Of a stretch of 64,000 bases of DNA, positions 59,314-64,000 are shown one piece after another; the stretch's first letter is position 1; each line of letters opens with the position of its first letter. Source of the DNA: Streptomyces sp. Je 1-369. GTDB taxonomy: Bacteria > Actinomycetota > Actinomycetes > Streptomycetales > Streptomycetaceae. The position numbers and the translations under genes are program-made. The notes under the pieces were generated by a model. That model saw nothing but the letters and a program-made list of their open reading frames with translations. It ran no database searches and was not told the DNA's origin. The stretch is taken from the NCBI RefSeq assembly GCF_026810505.1, contig NZ_CP101750.1, forward strand, positions 5,947,501 through 6,011,500, read 5' to 3'.

Positions 59314-60297
59314 TCAGGCCCCCTTCCGCTGCTGCTGCCAGCCTTCGCCCCAGCCGCCGGGCGGCGACGGTGGTGGTGGTGCCGCTCCGTTGTCCGTGTG
59401 CGCGTGGTACTCGACCGACTCGGCGGTGAGCTGCATGAAGGCTTCTTCCAGGGAGGCCTGCTGAGGGCTCAGCTCATGGAGGACCAGCTGATGGCTCGCG
59501 GCGAGCTCGCCGAGCTCCTCCGGCGGCGTTCCGTCCACTTCGAGGGCCCCGTTGCCCGCCTCGACGGCGGTGACGCCCGCCGCGTGCAGGACGTCGAGGA
59601 GGCGTTCGCGCTGCGGGGAGCGGAGTCTGACGTACGACCGTGAGTTCTGCCGGATGAAGTCGGACATCGACGTGTCGGCGAGGAGGCGGCCCTGGCCGAT
59701 GACGACGAGGTGGTCGGCGGTGAGCGCCATTTCGCTCATCAGGTGCGAGGAGACGAAGACCGTACGCCCTTGCCCGGCAAGGGACTTCATCAGGTTCCTG
59801 ATCCAGTGGATGCCCTCGGGGTCGAGACCGTTGACGGGCTCGTCGAACATCAGGATCTCGGGATCGCCGAGGAGCGCCCCGGCGATGCCGAGGCGCTGGC
59901 CCATGCCGAGCGAGAAGCCCTTGGCCTTCTTCTTCGCGACGGCGGTCAGGCCGACGGTGTCCAGGACCTCGGTGACGCGGGCGCGCGGGATGCCGTTGCT
60001 CTGCGCGAGGCAGAGGAGGTGGTTGAAGGCGCTGCGGCCGCCGTGCATCGCCTTGGCGTCGAGCAGCGCGCCGATGTACTTGAGGGGGTCCTTCAGCTGC
60101 GCGTAGTGCCGGCCGTCGATGCGGACGGACCCGGCCGAGGGGTTGTCGAGGCCGAGCAGCATGCGCATGGTGGTGGACTTGCCCGCGCCGTTCGGCCCGA
60201 GAAAGCCGGTGACCATGCCCGGTCGGACGGTGAAGGTCAGGTTGTTGACGGCCACCTTCTCGCCGTACCGCTTGGTCAGCCCCTCGAGCTCGATCAT
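59314..60297 (-). CDS. ABC exporter ATPase (copy 2)
   Basis: This 327-residue ATPase has Walker A GPNGAGKSTT, signature FSLGMGQRLGI, Walker B ILMFDEPVNGLDPEG and VSSHLMSEMAL. It is closely paralogous to copy 1, with a short Pro-rich tail. No ribosome-binding site precedes the ATG; TAGCGT ends 6 bases before it, so a leaderless message is possible. A strong terminator lies just upstream. Confidence 0.93.
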   Translation of the reverse strand: MIELEGLTKRYGEKVAVNNLTFTVRPGMVTGFLGPNGAGKSTTMRMLLGLDNPSAGSVRIDGRHYAQLKDPLKYIGALLDAKAMHGGRSAFNHLLCLAQSNGIPRARVTEVLDTVGLTAVAKKKAKGFSLGMGQRLGIAGALLGDPEILMFDEPVNGLDPEGIHWIRNLMKSLAGQGRTVFVSSHLMSEMALTADHLVVIGQGRLLADTSMSDFIRQNSRSYVRLRSPQRERLLDVLHAAGVTAVEAGNGALEVDGTPPEELGELAASHQLVLHELSPQQASLEEAFMQLTAESVEYHAHTDNGAAPPPPSPPGGWGEGWQQQRKGA

Positions 60298-60308
60298 GCA
60301 GCAACGCT

Positions 60309-60349
60309 AAAACGGGACAAAGCCCCCTGCCACCGGAGTGGCGGGGGGC
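60309..60349 (-). terminator. Intrinsic terminator after filP
   Basis: GCCCCC-T-GCCAC (60322-60333) pairs with GTGGC-G-GGGGGC (60338-60349), 12 pairs including one wobble, with a 4-base loop. On the minus strand a T-rich stretch TTTGTCCCGTTTT follows. It is 23 bases past the filP stop. Confidence 0.82.
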
Positions 60350-60371
60350 CTCGCTGTCCTGACGGAGCGCT

Positions 60372-61307
60372 TCAGCGGGTCTGCTGCGCCGGCACCCCAC
60401 GGGAGATGGGCTCGTCCTCCGCGGGCGTACCCGCGGCGGCCACGGCCGCACCCGTCAGCGTCGCCAGCATCTCGCGCACGTTCGTCAGCTGCGCGTTGAT
60501 GGAGTCGCGACGGTTCGTCAGAGCGGCGAGCTCGCGCTCGGACTCCGAACGGATCCGGTCCGCCTTCGCGTTCGCGTCGGCCACGATGTCCTCGGCCTGG
60601 CGCTGCGCGGTCTCCACCGTCTGACGGGCGCGGCGCTCCGCGTCCGTACGCAGCTTCTCGGCCTCCAGACGCAGCTGCTCCGCGCGGTGCTCGATCTCCG
60701 CGAGGCGCTTCTCCGCCTTGGCCTGACGCGAGGCCAGATCACGCTCGGACTGCTCACGGCGCTTGGCGAGGTTCGTCTCGAAGTCCGCGGCGGCCTGGGC
60801 GGCCTTGGCGCGGGTCTCCTCGAAGAGCGCGTCGGCCTCCTCACGCTTGGACTGCGCGTCCTTCTGCGCCTCGGCCCGCAGCGCGCTCGCCTCGCCCTTG
60901 GCCTTCTCGACGATCCGGACGCCCTCGTCCTCGGCCTTGGCCTTGCGCTCCGCCGAGAACGACTCGGCGTCGTTGCGCACCTGCTGGGCGGCGGACTCGG
61001 CGAGCTCGCGGTGCTGCTCGGCGGCGCGCCGGGCCTCCTCGCGCAGGTCCTTCGCCTCCTCCTCGGCGAGGCGGAGGATCTTCTCGACGCGGGCACCGAG
61101 ACCGGCGTACGACGGCTCGGCGTCGGCGACCTGGGCCTGGGCGTTCTGCGTCTCGAGGTGCAGTTCCTCGATGCGCTTTTCCAGAGCAGTGATACGGGCA
61201 AGAGCGCTGTCACGGTCGGAGACGAGCTTGGAGATACGTTCGTCCACCTGAGCGCGGTCGTACCCACGCCGCACAAGCTCGAAGCCGTAGGGGGAAGTGT
61301 CGCTCAT
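60372..61307 (-). CDS. filP: FilP coiled-coil cytoskeletal protein
   Basis: This 311-residue rod protein is intermediate-filament-like. It begins MSDTSPYGFELVRRGYDRAQ, with a DivIVA-like start motif, then is coiled coil from about 20 to 290 with Ala/Glu/Arg heptads, a short break and an Ala/Pro C-terminus. FilP gives mechanical strength to hyphae and works with Scy and DivIVA in tip growth. The scy gene lies next to it, as in S. coelicolor. Confidence 0.93.
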   Translation of the reverse strand: MSDTSPYGFELVRRGYDRAQVDERISKLVSDRDSALARITALEKRIEELHLETQNAQAQVADAEPSYAGLGARVEKILRLAEEEAKDLREEARRAAEQHRELAESAAQQVRNDAESFSAERKAKAEDEGVRIVEKAKGEASALRAEAQKDAQSKREEADALFEETRAKAAQAAADFETNLAKRREQSERDLASRQAKAEKRLAEIEHRAEQLRLEAEKLRTDAERRARQTVETAQRQAEDIVADANAKADRIRSESERELAALTNRRDSINAQLTNVREMLATLTGAAVAAAGTPAEDEPISRGVPAQQTR

Positions 61308-61489
61308 GGGGTTCCTGTCGAATGAGACCGGTGAGGTGATAGAGGGAATCCTAGGGGTCCAAGCGGCGTGTCATCGAGCAGATGCCCGTTTGATCTGGAG
61401 AATGACACCCCTTTTGAGTGGTCAACCGCGAGAGCGCTTGCCAGGTACAGGGCCAAAGGTCCTTTCAGAGCACGGGCGATGCTCCTTGG

Positions 61490-64000
61490 CTACCCCTCAG
61501 ACTGCTTCCCACTCGAACGTGTAGACCCCGCCGCGGCTCCGGCCTTGACGCCACCGGCGCCCGAACCGCTGCCGGACCCGGACTTCGCACCGCCCGTGGG
61601 GGCCTCGAAAGACTCCAACGCCTCCAGCACGTCCTGGACACGGGAGATCTCCGCATTGATGTCGGCCCGGCGGCGGACAAGCACCTCGAGTTCCTGCCTG
61701 CCCTCCTCGACCATGCGCGTCGCCTCGGCCTCCGCCTCCGCCTTGATGCGCTCGGCCTCGCGCGTCAGCTCGCTCTTCTTCGCCTCGGCCTCCTTCAGGA
61801 GACCCTCCGCCTTCTTCACGGCGGAGATACGGACCTTGCTCGCCTCGGAGTTGGCGTCGGAGACGAGCTCCTTGGCCTTCGCCTCGGCCTCGGCCAGCTG
61901 CGCCTCCGCCGCCTTGACCAGCGCGTCGCAGCGCTCGCCCGCCGACTTCATCGCCTCAGCGGACTCACGGCGGGCACGCTCGTGCAGCTCTTCGATCTCC
62001 GCCGTCAGACGGTCGCGCTGCTCCTCCGAGCGCTCCCTTATAGCGGTCGCGTCGCCGCGCGCACCGATGAGCAGCTCGTCCGCGTCCGTACGGGCCTTCT
62101 CCACCAGCGAGTTGCCCTCGACCGTCGCCGCGGCGACGAGCCGGTCGGCCTCCTTGCGGGCCGCGCCCACCATCGTGTCGGCCTGCGCCTCGGCGTCCGT
62201 CGTCGCCTTCAGCGCCTTCTCCTGCGCGTCCGCGGTCAGCTTCTCCGCCTCCGCGGCGGCCTCCGTGATGAGCGTGTCGACCTGCTCGGCCGCTTCCTGA
62301 CGGCGCTTGTTGGCGGCCTGGCGGGCCTCGTCGAGGGTCCGCTCCGCCTCCTCGCGCGCCTCGGACGTGAGCCGCTCGGCCTCGGCCGCCGCCTCCGCCT
62401 TGACCCGCTCGGACTCGCCGCGGATCCGCTCGGAGTGCTGCTGCGCGGAGTTGACCGTCTCCGAGGCCTCGGCGCGCAGCCGCTCCGCGTCGCCCGACGC
62501 GTCCGAGATGAGCTTCTCGGCCTTCGCCACCGACTCCGCGCGGACCCGCTCCGCCTCGGTCGTCGTCTCGGCCTTGAGGCGCTCGGCCTCCGCGGTGGAC
62601 TCGGCACGCAGCCGCTCCGCCTGCTCCAGCGCCTCCGTGCGGACCCGCTCGGCCTCCGCGACCGTGTCGGTCTGCAGCTTCTCGGCCTCGCTGCGGGCCT
62701 CGCCGATCAGCGTGTCGGCCTGGCTCGCGGCGTCGTTGCGGATGCGGTTGGCGTCCTCGCGGGCGTCGGCGCGCGTGCGGGACGCGTCCTGCTCGGCCTG
62801 CGCGATGGTGTCCGACGCCTCCGTGCGCACCCGCTGGGCGTGCTCCGAGGCGTCCGAACGCATCCGCTCGGCCTCCGCGATGGCATCCGAAACCGTGCGC
62901 TCGGCAAGGGCCTTCGCGGCCTCCGACGCCTCCGACGCCTCGCGCCGGGTGCGGTTGGCGTCCTCGGTGGCGCGCTCCCGCTCCGCGTACGCGTCGGAGC
63001 GGACGCGGTCGGCCTCCTCCTGCGCCTCCGTCCTCGTACGCTCGGCGGCGTGCTCGGCGGCCGAACGCAGGCCCGCGACCTCTTCCTGCGCCGCCTCGTG
63101 CAGGCCGGCGACGGAGTCCCGTACGGACTGGGCGTGCTGCTCGGCGGCCGAGACCATCTCGGTCGCGCGGCGGTCGGCCTCCTCGACCAGGCGGATCGCC
63201 TCGGCCTGCGCCTCCTCGACGCGCTTGCGGGCGGAGGCGAGGAGCTCCTCGCTCTGCTCGCGGGCCCGCTCGCGCTCCTGGTCGGCCTCCGCGCGGGCGG
63301 AGCCCAGCGTCTCCTCGGCCTCGCGGCGGCGGCGCGCCGCCTCCTCCTGGGCGGCGGCCAGCTCCTCGGCGGCCTCCGTGCCGACGCGCTCGGCGGCGGC
63401 GGCGGCCTCCGCACGCACCCGGTCCGCGGACTCCTGCGCCTCGGTCTTGAGCCGCTCGGCCTCCGCGGCGGCCTCCGAACGCAGGCGTACGGCGATGTTC
63501 TCGCCCTCAGCGCGGGCCTGTGAGGCGTCGGCGGCGGCCTCCGTGCGCAGCCGCTCCGCCTCCGTCTCGGCCTGCGCCTGGAGGGTGCGGATCCGCTCGG
63601 CGGACTCCGTACGGAGCCGGTCCGTCTCGTCCGCGGTCTCCTTGCGGATGCGCTCGGCCTCCGCGCGGGCGTCGGTCAGCGCCTGCTCGGCGGCGGACAG
63701 ACGGTCCTCGGCCTCCGTGTGCAGCCGCGTCAGCTCTTCGGCGGCCTCGGCCCGGCGGGCCGCTATGGCCTGCTCGGTCTCCTCGCGCAGCGCCCGCGCG
63801 GCGTCCTCGGCCTCCGACTTCGTGGCCTCGGCCTGCTCGGCGGCCTCCTCGCGGTGCCGCTCGGCCTCCGCGCGGGTGCGCTCCAGCGTCTCCTCGGCCT
63901 GCGTGCGCAGCGTCGTGGCGCGCTCGACGGCCTCGGCGCGGACCCGCTCGCTCTCGGTGGTCGCGGCCGTACGCAGCTCGTCGGCGTCGGCCTTCGCCTT
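61490..64000 (-). CDS. scy: Scy polarity scaffold, C-terminal part (cut by window edge)
   Basis: The frame from the stop at 61490 stays open to the window end (837 codons), so the N-terminus is outside. It is almost all coiled coil with AEAERVRxEA-type 11-residue (hendecad) repeats, then a C-terminal VRRRADINAEISRVQDVLEALESFE and a Gly/Ser-rich tail. Scy organises the tip polarisome with DivIVA and FilP. About 182 bases separate it from filP, and both genes point the same way. An internal GTG at 63418 is not the real start. Confidence 0.93.
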   Translation of the reverse strand, partial: KAKADADELRTAATTESERVRAEAVERATTLRTQAEETLERTRAEAERHREEAAEQAEATKSEAEDAARALREETEQAIAARRAEAAEELTRLHTEAEDRLSAAEQALTDARAEAERIRKETADETDRLRTESAERIRTLQAQAETEAERLRTEAAADASQARAEGENIAVRLRSEAAAEAERLKTEAQESADRVRAEAAAAAERVGTEAAEELAAAQEEAARRRREAEETLGSARAEADQERERAREQSEELLASARKRVEEAQAEAIRLVEEADRRATEMVSAAEQHAQSVRDSVAGLHEAAQEEVAGLRSAAEHAAERTRTEAQEEADRVRSDAYAERERATEDANRTRREASEASEAAKALAERTVSDAIAEAERMRSDASEHAQRVRTEASDTIAQAEQDASRTRADAREDANRIRNDAASQADTLIGEARSEAEKLQTDTVAEAERVRTEALEQAERLRAESTAEAERLKAETTTEAERVRAESVAKAEKLISDASGDAERLRAEASETVNSAQQHSERIRGESERVKAEAAAEAERLTSEAREEAERTLDEARQAANKRRQEAAEQVDTLITEAAAEAEKLTADAQEKALKATTDAEAQADTMVGAARKEADRLVAAATVEGNSLVEKARTDADELLIGARGDATAIRERSEEQRDRLTAEIEELHERARRESAEAMKSAGERCDALVKAAEAQLAEAEAKAKELVSDANSEASKVRISAVKKAEGLLKEAEAKKSELTREAERIKAEAEAEATRMVEEGRQELEVLVRRRADINAEISRVQDVLEALESFEAPTGGAKSGSGSGSGAGGVKAGAAAGSTRSSGKQSEG

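Noticed and set aside
61308..61489. TTGACC at the filP upstream region as a promoter
   Set aside because: No acceptable -10 hexamer lies 16-18 bases downstream, so only a -35-like box is present.
61490..64000. Regular repeats suggestive of a repeat array
   Set aside because: They are codon-level hendecad repeats of the Scy coiled coil, with no constant spacers or CRISPR-type palindromes.

Overview
The window is chromosomal DNA of a Streptomyces-type actinobacterium. It is very GC-rich with strong third-position GC bias, uses many GTG and several TTG starts, carries a separate Ku and LigD polymerase, and encodes the polar-growth coiled-coil proteins FilP and Scy. From about 14 kb to the right end, gene order matches, from memory, the conserved Streptomyces core segment around SCO5351-SCO5397 of S. 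coelicolor. Nothing here looks like a prophage, insertion sequence, CRISPR array or complete biosynthetic cluster.

Left part (1-13.7 kb) is more accessory. It holds a truncated sensor kinase coupled to a lipoprotein, a class F sortase with a small secreted membrane-tailed protein, a NERD protein, an alpha/beta hydrolase preceded by a possible leader peptide, and a divergent ligD/ku end-joining pair. A stand-alone type II thioesterase follows, preceded by a heptamer repeat. Then comes an arsR / P-type ATPase / tatA operon whose ATPase carries a long in-frame tandem-repeat insertion, followed by yceI and an AraC-type regulator.

Centre (14-32 kb): tRNA-Arg(CCG) with an intrinsic terminator, a response regulator, a degenerate arginyl-tRNA synthetase paralogue (nrtL), the aspartate-family amino-acid genes lysA-hom-thrC-thrB, rho, an LCP ligase, rpmE with a sigma-R-type promoter, prfA-prmC, threonylcarbamoyl-AMP synthase, a tyrosine-phosphatase homologue with Ser in place of the nucleophilic Cys, glyA, and a polyprenyl-phosphate glycosyl-1-phosphate transferase.

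32-40.6 kb is the complete F1Fo ATP synthase operon atpIBEFHAGDC plus a DUF2550 membrane protein. 40.7-44.6 kb is a chitinase with its adjacent two-component system and a classical chitinase promoter with direct repeats.

Right part (44.7-64 kb): a small membrane protein, a PduO-type cobalamin adenosyltransferase, a drug-type ABC exporter divergent from a TetR regulator with candidate operators, a 3-hydroxybutyryl-CoA dehydrogenase, a STAS protein, a membrane-anchored STAND-like ATPase with a degenerate Walker A motif, NucS, two small conserved proteins, an LLM oxidoreductase, two paralogous ABC exporters flanking a GGCT-like protein, FilP, and the C-terminal 837 codons of Scy, which runs off the right edge.

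I did not find one clearly new multi-gene system. The observations most worth following are the repeat insertion in the P-type ATPase, the Cys-to-Ser phosphatase, the catalytically degenerate ArgRS paralogue next to tRNA-Arg, the leader ORF before the hydrolase, and several exact regulatory motifs.
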